Counted from the stretch's first letter, positions 26,493 through 34,892 are shown. The stretch is 47,606 nucleotides of DNA from Candidatus Desulfovibrio intestinipullorum (GCA_019113165.1 DXHV01000008.1:1-47606), one strand, 5' to 3'. The notes: generated by a model from the letters alone, not told the origin. Numbers and translations: made by a program.

Positions 26493-27380
26493 ATGCACGA
26501 CGACATCCGCTCTGCCAGCCGGCTGCTGGACTGGTACGCAAGCGCACAGGGTGCCTGCTTCAGTGCGGCCGCACAAAGACTTGTCACCTGCAGCCTGCAG
26601 CGCTGGCCGGCCCTTGGGCGCAGGCTTCTGGAAGTGAACTGCGCGGCAGGGGGCCTGCAGCGGCCGCTGCGCCGCATGGGCTTTGACGTGACAGGCTGCG
26701 AGGGCAGTCCGGCCCTGCGCAAGCACTTTGCGGACAGCCTGGGATCGCGCTTTGTAGTGGACCCGGCCAAGCCGGACCTGCTTCCCTATGGCGACGCGTC
26801 CTTTGACTGGGTGCTTGTGCATCTTGAGCACGGAACGGACCACACGATTCTTGCCCAGACCCTCAGCGAGGCCCGCAGGGTGGCCCTGCAGGGGCTGGCG
26901 GTTTTAGTCTGGAATGCCCACTCCCTGGGGAACCTGGGTGCCCAGTCCGTTCCGCTCACGGCCCATCCGGCCCTCTCCGTCTACATGAAGCTTGGCCAGT
27001 GGGAAGGAAGCCGCTGCTGTGCCGGCGCCCTCTTTGCGCCCGTGCGCTGGTGGGAACCGTCCCGCCCGGCAGGCCGGGACAGGTCCGACAGCGTTCCCTG
27101 TGTCGTTCCCTCTGTCGTGCAGAGCGAGATAACCGCCTGCCTGAACCAGCTGCGCGAAAAAGTGGCGCGCTGCACGCCCTGCGCCCTGCTTGGCTCCGTC
27201 TGCCTGCTCAGGCTGGAGCTGCCGCCAAGCTGTCCGCTCACGGCCAGACCCCTTCCCTTCCGCAAGGTCCGCTTTGCCGGTGGCCGCCTTGTGGGCAGCT
27301 GCAGCGACAGGGTCTCGGAACGGCCGAACCTGCGCTCGGGCGCCCCGGACCACAAGGCTCAAATACAAGATTTTTCCTAA
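26493..27380 (+). CDS. SAM-dependent methyltransferase-like protein
   Basis: 295 residues from the ATG at 26493 (GAGGAG upstream). Class I methyltransferase pattern at residues ~45-110: RRLLEVNCAAGGLQRPL as a degenerate motif I, GFDVTGCEGSP with the acidic strand-2 end, LLPYGDASFDWVLVHLEHG as the motif II region. Motif I usually reads E/D-x-G-x-G-x-G; here it is E-V-N-C-A-A-G-G, so cofactor binding needs testing. The C-terminal ~100 residues are basic and unplaced. It lies 88 nt after the deacetylase gene on the same strand, and is likely part of the same glycan-modifying set. Confidence 0.65.
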   Translation: MHDDIRSASRLLDWYASAQGACFSAAAQRLVTCSLQRWPALGRRLLEVNCAAGGLQRPLRRMGFDVTGCEGSPALRKHFADSLGSRFVVDPAKPDLLPYGDASFDWVLVHLEHGTDHTILAQTLSEARRVALQGLAVLVWNAHSLGNLGAQSVPLTAHPALSVYMKLGQWEGSRCCAGALFAPVRWWEPSRPAGRDRSDSVPCVVPSVVQSEITACLNQLREKVARCTPCALLGSVCLLRLELPPSCPLTARPLPFRKVRFAGGRLVGSCSDRVSERPNLRSGAPDHKAQIQDFS

Positions 27381-27582
27381 TCCAAAGGCCCTTCTGCCGC
27401 CTGCCTACCCCTGCAGGAATGGCACAGGGGCATTCCACCTGCTGCCACCCACAGAAGGCCTGTCGGAATGATTTTTCCAAGCAGCCTGCCCTGAACCAGG
27501 CTGAGGGAGCACCCTGGAGCACTCTTTCCCCTGATAGGTTTTGATGGCATAGTGTTCTCGTTTTTCCAAGGAGGCATGCACC

Positions 27583-28332
27583 ATGCAAACACTCAGTCGA
27601 TCCATTCACCTTTCTTTGCATATTCACAAGGACCCTGATGCCATGGCAGAGCGTGCGGCGCACATCATCTCCGAGAAGTGTGATGAGGCCGTCACAGAGC
27701 GGGGTTGCTTCAAGATAGCCATTTCCGGGGGCAAGACCCCCATTCCCCTCTTCCGTCTGCTGACACGCAAGGACTGGGTCGATGCCCTGCCCTGGGACAA
27801 GATCTCCGTCTTCTGGGCAGACGAGCGCTGCGTGGCCCCCGATGATCCGCGCAGCAACTACGGCATGGCCCACAAGGAACTGCTGAGCTATGTCCCCTGC
27901 ACCCAGTACTACCGCATGCGCGGCGACCTGGAACCCGTGAAGGCTGCTGCCGACTACGAACAGGTCCTGCGCCAGGAATTCCGTCTGAAGGAAGGCGAAG
28001 TGCCCCGCTTCGACATGATCCTGCTGGGCATGGGCGATGACGGCCACACCGCTTCCCTCTTCCCCAATTCCCCCGCGCTCTTTGCCAATCAGCGCCTGGT
28101 CATCGATCAGTACGTGCCCGCCCGCAAGGCCGACCGCCTCACCATGACCCTGCCCGTTCTCAACAATTCCCGCTGCTGCCTGTTCATGGTGACAGGCATG
28201 GAAAAGCACGCCGTGCTGAGCCGTGCCCTCAACCTCCTGGACAAGCCCGAGCTGCCGGCCCAGTTTGTGCATCCTGCCGTGGGCGACCTCATCTGGGTTG
28301 TGGACGAAGCAGCTGCCACCGGCAGGGAATAG
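27583..28332 (+). CDS. pgl: 6-phosphogluconolactonase
   Basis: 249 residues, start with AAGGAGG upstream. Hydrolyses 6-phosphogluconolactone to 6-phosphogluconate in the oxidative pentose phosphate pathway, in the cytoplasm. Family marks (glucosamine-6-phosphate isomerase/lactonase fold): FKIAISGGKTPIPLFRLL, VFWADERCVAPDDPRSNYGM, DMILLGMGDDGHTASLFP and RLTMTLPVLNNS. All key glycine-rich and acidic segments are present. No zwf or gnd is adjacent. A strong terminator follows at 28353. Confidence 0.93.
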   Translation: MQTLSRSIHLSLHIHKDPDAMAERAAHIISEKCDEAVTERGCFKIAISGGKTPIPLFRLLTRKDWVDALPWDKISVFWADERCVAPDDPRSNYGMAHKELLSYVPCTQYYRMRGDLEPVKAAADYEQVLRQEFRLKEGEVPRFDMILLGMGDDGHTASLFPNSPALFANQRLVIDQYVPARKADRLTMTLPVLNNSRCCLFMVTGMEKHAVLSRALNLLDKPELPAQFVHPAVGDLIWVVDEAAATGRE

Positions 28333-28351
28333 CCCTTTCTCCCCTTCATGA

Positions 28352-28400
28352 GCGCGTGGATCCCCCGGCAGTCCCAGCCGGGGAGGAAGCGCGTTTTTTT
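28352..28400 (+). terminator. Terminator after pgl, with a 5x5 internal loop
   Basis: Outer stem CGCG/CGCG (28353-28356 with 28390-28393), internal loop GGATC opposite AGGAA, inner stem CCCCGGC/GCCGGGG, 7-nt loop, then T7. A clear intrinsic terminator. The internal loop closely matches a hairpin at 47467-47506. Confidence 0.85.
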
Positions 28401-28431
28401 CATGTCCTGTGCCATGGACACGACAAACAAA

Positions 28432-28506
28432 GGCGCCCGCTCCTGCCCTGGACAGAATCCCTCTTTGGGGATTCCCGCCAAGATAAAGGAGACGGACGCC
28501 TTTTTT
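28432..28506 (+). ncRNA. Candidate structured small RNA or terminator element
   Basis: GGCG-c-CCG-CTCC (28432-28443) pairs with GGAG-a-CGG-a-CGCC (28488-28500), then T6. Inside is a second hairpin, GAATCCC/GGGATTC (28455-28461 with 28468-28474). About 70 nt ending in an intrinsic terminator is the usual build of a small RNA 3' end. A related element with a different inner helix lies at 29650-29704. Confidence 0.4.
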
Positions 28507-28648
28507 GTGCTCTCTTGCTGCGACTGTTGCCTGGCCGGTCCTCCGGGCAAGTTCCGGGGCCAGGCCTGAGGGGGTCAGGTATCGTTCGCTGAGGGGGCAA
28601 TATGATGTGATACAAAATTTGGCGATGGCTGTAGGGGGAACCCGCCTT

Positions 28649-28754
28649 GCGACAGGACAATGCACCCAGTGTGACTGCGGCCAGGGGCTGAAAAAATGCC
28701 TTGCCCGGCATCCTGCGCGTTATTCCAGAATACGGCTCAACATCCTGCGCAGTG
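28649..28754 (+). repeat. 106-bp direct repeat, copy 1
   Basis: Runs from GCGACAGGACAATGCACCCA to TCCTGCGCAGTG. Closely matches 28806-28911, with fewer than ten differences by eye. Contains a small conserved hairpin (ATGCC ttgccc GGCAT). Confidence 0.8.
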
Positions 28755-28805
28755 CCTGTCTTTCTGGCTGTCTGGTGAACAGGCACATGAAAACGCACCC
28801 ATACC

Positions 28806-28911
28806 GCGACAGGAAAATGCATCCAGTGTGACTGCGACCAGGAGCTGCAAAAATGCCTTGCCCGGCATCCTGAGCGTTATCCAGGAATACGGCTCAACAT
28901 CCTGCGCAGTG
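28806..28911 (+). repeat. 106-bp direct repeat, copy 2
   Basis: Second copy at a 157-bp period. The tail (GGCTCAACATCCTGCGCAGT) recurs in degenerate form at about 29293-29311 (GGCTCAATATCCTGGGCATT) and more weakly at 29058, 29089 and 29493. Confidence 0.8.
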
Positions 28912-29194
28912 ATTCTCAGAATTGTCTGAATTTTTCAATTCATTTTCAGAATAATAAAAACTTTTTCATTCTTGTCTTCTTCCTTCAGAGAAGTTTGTAT
29001 CATTCCTGTTCAGACATTGCAAGCCAAGACTTGTACAGACTGCTCTTCTGAAAATGTTCAATATGTTGAGCATTATTCCATATAAGGATCAATATAATGA
29101 GCATTCTCTTCAAAAGTTTACTGAAGCACATTGAAAAATTTTTCAGAAAAAATTTCTGCTGGTAGCCACCAGCACCAGTGCCGAAGAGCCTGGA

Positions 29195-29227
29195 CAGAGG
29201 ATGAGCAGAGGATGAGCAGAGGATGAG
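29195..29227 (+). repeat. Three perfect 11-bp tandem repeats
   Basis: CAGAGGATGAG three times in a row. Not in a gene. Confidence 0.85.
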
Positions 29228-29649
29228 CCCGTTCGAGGCTGCCGCCTCTCTGTCCTCAGCTGCTCAGGATGTTAAGCAGTATACGGGTGTAAGGCTCAAT
29301 ATCCTGGGCATTGATTTTCTGGACAAACCCGAAACTTGCTCTTTTATTTCAGATCAAAAAAATTTTTCAATATTGTTATTTCTTCATCAAAAAGAGCTTC
29401 TACCTCTTTTCCAAAAATAGTGCAAGCCGCTGTTTGCATTGTCTAATTTCTGCAAATTATCCAACATATTCGGCAGTCTTCATGAATACTGTTCAATATG
29501 TCAGCTATTTTACAAAGGAACAGACTCTGATACATCGAAAAAATTTTTTCGGAAAATTTTCTGGCAGAGGACAGCTGAAGCCGCTCACGCAAAGGTCTTC
29601 CGTGACCTTTCCCAATGGAGCCTGGAACACGGCAAAGGGCATGGCAAAA

Positions 29650-29704
29650 GGCGCCCGGTTCTTCCCTCTGGCAGGGATCCTTGCCAGGAGGAAGGACGGA
29701 CGCC
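29650..29704 (+). ncRNA. Candidate structured element related to 28432-28506
   Basis: Same outer helix GGCG-c-CCG (29650-29657) with CGG-a-CGCC (29697-29704), including the same C/A mismatch, then CTTCC/GGAAG and an inner CTGGCA/TGCCAG hairpin. No T run here. The inner helices differ in sequence from the first element yet still pair. Confidence 0.3.
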
Positions 29705-29775
29705 ATGTCCTGACGTTCGTGTTGTGACCTGCGCTGGCCTTGCAGACAGCAGTGGTCCCGGGAACTGTGGTTGCG

Positions 29776-30480
29776 CTATTCCCCGGACTTGGAAGGACTT
29801 GCCGTCTTGCGCAGGAGATTCAGATTGAGAATCCTGACTTTTCTGCCCTGCACGGTGAGAATCTGCTCCTCCACAAGCCTTGAGAGCACCCTTGAGAGCG
29901 TCTCCCTGGCAATGCCCAGCATGTTGGCCATCTCCTCGCGGGAAATGGCCAGCTCCAGCTGCATCGTGTTTTCAATGAGCGCCCTGTGCAGGATGTAGCG
30001 GCTCACCCGGCGCTGGGCGTTCACGCCGTGATTGCTCACCTTCTTCACGAACATGCGCAGCCGCAGGGAAAAGACGCCCAGAAGCTGCAGGGCAAAGTCC
30101 GCATTGTCCTGCACAAGCCTTGTGATAGCCTCGCGGCTCACCCGCAGCACAAGGCAGTCGTCCAGGGCCACCGATGTGGCCGGATGACTTTTCTGCCTGA
30201 ACATGGCGACAATGCCCACCAGACCCTTGGCCACCACAACGTGAATGAGGTGTTCCCTGCCCGATGGTGTGCGGTGCACGATCTTCACCTTACCGCGCAG
30301 CAGGATGAAAAAGTGGTCTGCCGGGCTGTCTTCCTCCAGGAGCACTTCCTGGGGACCGTACTCCTGCATGACCGTCCGCGAGGCAAGCCAGCTCAGGCTC
30401 TCGTCCTGCAGGCCCTGAAAGACATCCATTCTCTTGAGCTGCAGGATGATGCCCGACTGCGGGCAGTCCAGAATGCGCAT
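29776..30480 (-). CDS. Crp/Fnr family transcriptional regulator, probably HcpR
   Basis: 234 residues from the ATG at 30480 with a textbook AGGAGG six bases upstream. N-terminal cyclic-nucleotide-binding-type sensor domain (residues ~15-120, with DHFFILLRGKVKIVHRTPSGREHL), dimerisation helix, and C-terminal winged helix-turn-helix (LAISREEMANMLGIARETLSRVLSRLVEE, ~177-205; R192, E193 and R197 suit CRP-like DNA reading). No N-terminal Fe-S cysteine set, so it is not a classical Fnr. The gene lies 220 bp downstream of hcp on the same strand, and HcpR-type regulators are known to control hcp in Desulfovibrio. The HcpR name is inferred from context. Confidence 0.85.
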   Translation of the reverse strand: MRILDCPQSGIILQLKRMDVFQGLQDESLSWLASRTVMQEYGPQEVLLEEDSPADHFFILLRGKVKIVHRTPSGREHLIHVVVAKGLVGIVAMFRQKSHPATSVALDDCLVLRVSREAITRLVQDNADFALQLLGVFSLRLRMFVKKVSNHGVNAQRRVSRYILHRALIENTMQLELAISREEMANMLGIARETLSRVLSRLVEEQILTVQGRKVRILNLNLLRKTASPSKSGE

Positions 30481-30700
30481 GGTGGACCTCCTGACGAGCC
30501 TTGTCCTCAAAAATGCCTGAACCGCAAGGCTCCCTCTGCTCATTGCAGGGGGAGCTTTGCGCAAAACAGTACAGTGAGGACCAAGGTGTCCTTGGAAAAG
30601 CTGGCAGAGAGGCAGTGCGGACTTTCCGGGGGACCCGTTCAAAACAGGAGAAGAGCGCAGTCAGTCTGTCAGTAGTTGTGAGCTGTCCGGCAGCGGCGTA

Positions 30701-32287
30701 CTAGCCCTGCAGACAGTCCTGAATATCCTTTTCGGGTGTGGTGACGGGCTTGATGGCAAACTGCTCCACCAGGACATTGAGGATGTCCGGGCTCACGAAG
30801 GCAGGCAGCGTGGGTCCGAGACGAATGTCGCGCACGCCCAGGGCCAGCAGACTCAGGAGAATGGCCACGGCCTTCTGCTCGTACCAGGAAAGGATGAGGC
30901 TCAGGGGCAGCTCGTTCACGGAGCAGTTGCAGGCCCTGGCCAGTTCCAGGGCCAGGGCCACGGCAGCATAGGCGTCGTTGCACTGACCGATGTCAAGAAG
31001 CCTCGGGAAGGCGCCCAGGGTTCCGAGATCCTGGTCAAAGAAACGGAACTTGCCACAGGCCAGGGTAAGAATGATGGTATCCTGGGGAGCCATCTTCACA
31101 AAGTCGCTGTAGTAGCTGCGGCCAGGGGCTGCACCGTCGCAGCCGCCCACAAGGAAGACGTGGCGCAGGGCGCCGGACTTCACGGCCTCAAGCACAGCAG
31201 GTGCAGCCGCAAGCAGGGTGGCCCTGCCAAAGCCCGTGAGCACCTTCTTGCTTTCTTCGTCCTCGGCAAATCCGGGCATGCTCAGGGCCTTGTCAATGAC
31301 AGCCTTGAAGTTGTGGTCCGTGCAGTGGGTGCAGCCGGGCCACTGCACAACGCCGGTGGTGAAGATCTTGTCCGCATAGCCTGCAGGGTTCTGAATGCAG
31401 TTGGTGGTGAAGAGCACGGCACCGGGGAACTCGGGCAGTTCCTTGCGCTGGTTCTGCCAGGCAGTGCCGAAATGGCCGGCCAGGTGGCTGTAGGCCCTGA
31501 GCTTCGGATAGGCATGGGCAGGCAGCATTTCTCCGTGGGTGTAGACGCTGATGCCCGTGCCCTCGGTCTGCTTCAGGAGTTCCTCGAGATCCTTGAGATC
31601 ATGGCCGCTCACAAGGATGCAGTGGCCCTTGCGGTGTCCGAGGCTCACCTCGGTGGGCACAGGGTCGCCGTAGGTGGTGGTATTGGCCTTGTCCAGCACT
31701 TCCATGGCGCGGATGTTGAGACGGCCGCATTCCAGGGCCAGCCCGAGCCAGGCGCCAAGATCGCGTTCCACGCCGTCGCCAGGAGCAGCGGTGAGCAGCT
31801 CGGCTATCTTCAGCACAAGCTCTGAGTCGTGTTCGCCGAGCACGGAGGCGTGGTAGGCGTAGGCAGCCACACCCTTGAGGCCGTAGAGCAGGATCTGCAT
31901 GGCAGAGCGCACATTGGCATCCTCGCTGAACTGGCCGGGATCGGCGGCCTGAGCCAGAAGCTCGTCAGCAGAAGGGGTGGCTTCGGCACAGGAGCACGCC
32001 TTGAGCAGATCTTCCCTGCACTTCAGGGTGCTTGCCACAAGCTCCTTCAGGGAAGCCTCGTCAAAGTTCACATTGGTCAGGGTGGTAAAGAGACCGCTCA
32101 GCAGCAGATCTTCGGCTTCCCTGGTGGGCAGGCCGGCCTTGGCGGCTTTCTGCAGGGCGGAAGAAAGAAGACGCAGGGCGCTGACAAGGCCATCCTGCAG
32201 ATGGGCGACGGCATCGGTCTTGCCGCAGACACCGAGTTTTGTACAGCCGCATCCCTTGGCGGTCTGCTGGCACTGATTGCAGAACAT
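30701..32287 (-). CDS. hcp: Hybrid cluster protein (hydroxylamine reductase)
   Basis: 528 residues. Binds a [4Fe-4S] cluster and a hybrid Fe-S-O cluster; acts as a hydroxylamine and nitric oxide reductase in nitrosative-stress defence, in the cytoplasm. The N-terminal cysteines fall at C3, C6, C15 and C21, the spacing described for D. vulgaris Hcp (class I). Later segments carry the hybrid-cluster ligands typical of the family (VSGHDLKDLEELL, TTNCIQNP, WPGCTHCTDHNF, LTLACGKFRF, DIGQCNDAYAAV). RBS AAGGA is upstream. Genes downstream: the Crp/Fnr regulator. About 540 bp of non-coding DNA precedes it. Confidence 0.96.
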   Translation of the reverse strand: MFCNQCQQTAKGCGCTKLGVCGKTDAVAHLQDGLVSALRLLSSALQKAAKAGLPTREAEDLLLSGLFTTLTNVNFDEASLKELVASTLKCREDLLKACSCAEATPSADELLAQAADPGQFSEDANVRSAMQILLYGLKGVAAYAYHASVLGEHDSELVLKIAELLTAAPGDGVERDLGAWLGLALECGRLNIRAMEVLDKANTTTYGDPVPTEVSLGHRKGHCILVSGHDLKDLEELLKQTEGTGISVYTHGEMLPAHAYPKLRAYSHLAGHFGTAWQNQRKELPEFPGAVLFTTNCIQNPAGYADKIFTTGVVQWPGCTHCTDHNFKAVIDKALSMPGFAEDEESKKVLTGFGRATLLAAAPAVLEAVKSGALRHVFLVGGCDGAAPGRSYYSDFVKMAPQDTIILTLACGKFRFFDQDLGTLGAFPRLLDIGQCNDAYAAVALALELARACNCSVNELPLSLILSWYEQKAVAILLSLLALGVRDIRLGPTLPAFVSPDILNVLVEQFAIKPVTTPEKDIQDCLQG

Positions 32288-32823
32288 GATGTAATCCTTA
32301 TGATATGGTTGAAAAAATCAAGAAAGAGGTTTGATTTCAGAGTTGTTTACTACGAATTATGGGGACAACTGACGTCCTGAGGTTCAGGGAAGGTACGGTA
32401 CAAAAACGCCCCGGCACCCTTCAAAACCATGAACAGAGTGTGCTCCTGGCGGGCACATCCGGCCCTGGAGCTGCCACGCGAGGATTGCCTCATGTGATCA
32501 GATCACGGCTGCGCCTCATGTGGAGGACTCTGTATGGACACAGTACCCCAAACCAGTCAGCCTGTCTGTGACAAATATCCTCTGGACACAACTTTTTCAT
32601 GACAGGCCTGCCCCTGTCTAGCACTCAGCAGTCCGGCAGTTCAGTGGTGCGGGGAAGCGTGCACATTGTGTCCCGGCCATCTTGTCAGACAAAGCGCAAT
32701 AGCGTAGAAATGCAAGCATACTTCTCTCCCCCTTTTTGCTCTCCCGAGGGACATGCCGAAAACCCTGCGCCCTTTCTGGCCAGGAGGCCAGCTGCCCCCC
32801 GATTTCATGCAAGAGGTCCTCTC
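32288..32823. other. Divergent regulatory region of hcp
   Basis: No gene in 536 bases between hcp (-) and a secreted-protein gene (+). It should hold both promoters. The only clear symmetric element is the palindrome at 32494-32506. Also GTTGT and ACAAC halves at about 32343 and 32365, 28 bp overall, too wide for a single Crp/Fnr site. Confidence 0.5.
32494..32506. promoter_or_regulatory. Crp/Fnr-like palindrome upstream of hcp
   Basis: GTGATC-A-GATCAC, a perfect 6-bp inverted repeat with a one-base centre, about 207 bp upstream of the hcp start. The GTGA/TCAC halves resemble CRP-family half sites, but the spacing is shorter than the usual TGTGA-N6-TCACA, so it may be unrelated. Confidence 0.25.
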
Positions 32824-33288
32824 GTGAAAAACATCTTTCTGTCCCTTGTGTGTCTTCTCTCTCTTGTTCTCTGCCCGGGAACAAGCCAGGCCGAGAAGGT
32901 CACGACGGACTACTATACTGTCGACATGCCCGACAGCTGGCAGAAACTGCAGGAAAATCTCTCCAATTCCATTTCCATCTACGTCTATGCCACCAAGAGC
33001 AGGGACTGTGTCGTCACAACCGTCATTGGCAACAATGGCGGGGCAGACCTTGAAACCATCACCAGCTGCTTTGCCCAGCAGTACAAGTCCAGGAAGAAGC
33101 CTGTTGTCAAGAACAACATGGGCACCTTCTCCTTCAAGGACACCGAAAATGAAGACGGGTATGCCTACATTACCACTCAGGACGCCCTCTACATGGTCGT
33201 CACTGCCTCGGGCAATCTGCGCAAGGCCAGAAGCTTCATCAAGGAATTCCAGAGCGACGACTACAAGGATCTCATTCCCTACCTCTAA
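32824..33288 (+). CDS. Small secreted protein of unknown function
   Basis: 154 residues from a GTG at 32824 (AGAGG eight bases upstream). Signal peptide in residues 1-23 (KNIFLSLVCLLSLVLCPGTSQA). The mature part has YYTVDMPDSWQKLQENLSNSISIYVY, VVTTVIGNNGGADLETITSCF and a short C-terminal helix rich in K/R and aromatic residues. The fold looks like a small alpha/beta domain with two mature cysteines. The D-M-P-x-x-W opening is reminiscent of DcrB-like or PsbP-like domains, but I would not name it. Likely periplasmic. Confidence 0.7.
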   Translation: MKNIFLSLVCLLSLVLCPGTSQAEKVTTDYYTVDMPDSWQKLQENLSNSISIYVYATKSRDCVVTTVIGNNGGADLETITSCFAQQYKSRKKPVVKNNMGTFSFKDTENEDGYAYITTQDALYMVVTASGNLRKARSFIKEFQSDDYKDLIPYL

Positions 33289-33409
33289 CCCCTGACAGGC
33301 TGATGCCTGCAGGTCTTCGGCAGCAGCGGCAGGGCCGGCCTTGCGGCCCGATGCCCGGCCTGCCCTCCACCGTTTCCCTTCCGCCCCTTCCTCAGCAAAG
33401 GTCTTTCCC

Positions 33410-34669
33410 ATGCAAGCTGAAATCATCTCTGTCGGTACAGAACTTCTCCTCGGACACACGGTCAATACAGATGCAGCCTTCATAGCCAGGGAACTGGCTG
33501 TGCTGGGCATTGATCTGCACAACGTCACAGTCGTCGGCGACAATCCCCAGAGGCTCAGGGAAGCCCTGGCCCAGGCCATGAAGCGCAGCCAGCTGGTTAT
33601 CACCACTGGTGGTCTCGGGCCCACCATGGACGATCTGACCAAGAAGGCCGTAGCCGATCTGCTGCACCGTCCCATGAAGCTCCATGAGGCAAGCCTTACC
33701 CAGCTCAAGGAATACTTCGGTACCAGGCCCATTGGCTCCAATCAGGAAAGTCAGGCCTACTTCCCGGAAGGAGCCCAGGTCTTTGCCAACAGCATTGGTA
33801 CCGCACCTGGCTGTGCCATCACGGCGGAGAACGGCACCCTCTTCATGCTCTTCCCCGGACCGCCCCGCGAACTTGAACCCATGTTCCGCAACGAGGCCAT
33901 GCCCATGCTGCGCAAGAAGATCGGTTCGAGCATTGTCTCCTTCATGGTGCGCACCTTTGGCCAGGGCGAGGGCGATGCCGCCCTGAAGCTCGGCAAGCTC
34001 TGCGCCCAGACCAATCCCACCGTGGCCACCTACCTCGGCGCCCACGGCGAGGTCTTTGTCCGCGTGACGGCCAAGGGCGAAACCCAGGCCCAGGCCAAGG
34101 CCATGGCCCTGCCCACCGTAGCCGAGGTGCGCGAGCGCCTGGGTGACGTGGTCTATGGCGTGGACGTGGAAAGCCTTGAGGAAGTGGTCATCAACACCCT
34201 CATCAAGAGAAAGGAAGAAGTGGCCACGGCCGAGTCCTGCACGGGCGGTCTGCTCTCCAAGCGCCTCACGGACATCCCCGGTTCCAGCGCCGTCTTCCGC
34301 ACAGGCCTTGTGACCTATGCCGACATTACCAAGACACGCCTCCTTGGCGTGCCCCAGGAAATGATTGCCCGCTACGGCGCCGTCAGCCGGGAAGTGGCCT
34401 CGGCCATGGCCGAAGGCGTGCGCATGCGCTCTGCCGCAGACTACGGCATCGGCATCACCGGCATTGCCGGCCCTGGCGGCGGCACCCCGCAAAAGCCCGT
34501 GGGCACGGTCTGGATTGCCCTGGCCACCAAGAACAAGTGCTACGCCACCTGCCTCAACCCAACAGGACGCTATGCGGGCCGCAACGTGATCCGTCAGCGC
34601 AGTGTGGGCAAGGCCCTCGACATGCTGCGCCGCTGCATGGAAGGAAAGCCCGTGGTTCCCGAAGAATAG
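33410..34669 (+). CDS. cinA: CinA family nicotinamide-nucleotide amidase / competence-damage protein
   Basis: 419 residues, full length. The N-terminal half is a MoaB/MogA-like domain (EIISVGTELLLGHTVNTDA, VITTGGLGPTMDDLT, LFPGPPREL) seen in CinA as an ADP-ribose or pyrophosphatase module. The C-terminal CinA domain has ATAESCTGGLLSKRLTDIPG with the catalytic serine, and GITGIAGPGGGTPQKPVGTVW. Together they recycle NMN to nicotinate mononucleotide in pyridine-nucleotide salvage. Start at 33410 after AAAGG. Confidence 0.93.
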   Translation: MQAEIISVGTELLLGHTVNTDAAFIARELAVLGIDLHNVTVVGDNPQRLREALAQAMKRSQLVITTGGLGPTMDDLTKKAVADLLHRPMKLHEASLTQLKEYFGTRPIGSNQESQAYFPEGAQVFANSIGTAPGCAITAENGTLFMLFPGPPRELEPMFRNEAMPMLRKKIGSSIVSFMVRTFGQGEGDAALKLGKLCAQTNPTVATYLGAHGEVFVRVTAKGETQAQAKAMALPTVAEVRERLGDVVYGVDVESLEEVVINTLIKRKEEVATAESCTGGLLSKRLTDIPGSSAVFRTGLVTYADITKTRLLGVPQEMIARYGAVSREVASAMAEGVRMRSAADYGIGITGIAGPGGGTPQKPVGTVWIALATKNKCYATCLNPTGRYAGRNVIRQRSVGKALDMLRRCMEGKPVVPEE

Positions 34670-34722
34670 ACCGGGTCGCGACCGCACTGTCACACTTTTT
34701 TCAAATTTTCTTCATTTTTTTG

Positions 34723-34751
34723 TTGACAGGGGCCCGGTCCAAGCATATAAG
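34723..34751 (+). promoter_or_regulatory. Promoter of first tRNA-Asn
   Basis: TTGACA (34723-34728), 17-base spacer, TATAAG (34746-34751). Consensus-grade sigma-70 promoter ending about 18 bases before the tRNA. Confidence 0.85.
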
Positions 34752-34769
34752 GCTCTTCGTTGTTCGCGT

Positions 34770-34845
34770 TCCCCAATAGCTCAATCGGCAGAGCGGGTGA
34801 CTGTTAATCACTAGGTTGGCGGTTCAAGTCCGTCTTGGGGAGCCA
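34770..34845 (+). tRNA. tRNA-Asn (GTT)
   Basis: 76 nt. Acceptor stem TCCCCAA/TTGGGGA, discriminator G, encoded CCA. Anticodon loop CTGTTAA with GTT reads AAC/AAU. T arm contains GTTCAAGTC. D arm AGCTC...GAGC. Identical to the copy at 36334-36409. Confidence 0.97.
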
Positions 34846-34860
34846 AAAAAGAAGATAACA

Positions 34861-34892
34861 GGGCTGCAGTTTTTGACTGCGGCCCTTTTTTT
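34861..34892 (+). terminator. Terminator of first tRNA-Asn
   Basis: GGGCTGCAGT pairs with ACTGCGGCCC (G-T pair included) around TTTTG, then T7. Confidence 0.9.

Larger units (their letters stand above)
28333..29775. other. Repeat-rich intergenic region without a credible gene
   Basis: 1.4 kb between pgl and the Crp/Fnr gene. It holds the pgl terminator, a structured T-tailed element at 28432-28506, a pair of 106-bp direct repeats, strongly AT-rich DNA at 28915-29560 with degenerate repeats, an 11-bp triple tandem repeat at 29195-29227 and a second structured element at 29650-29704. No frame shows a ribosome site plus family resemblance. Confidence 0.6.

Noticed and set aside
28649..28911. 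Repeats considered as a CRISPR array
   Set aside because: Only two long (106-bp) copies, not short regular repeats with unique spacers; no cas gene in the window.
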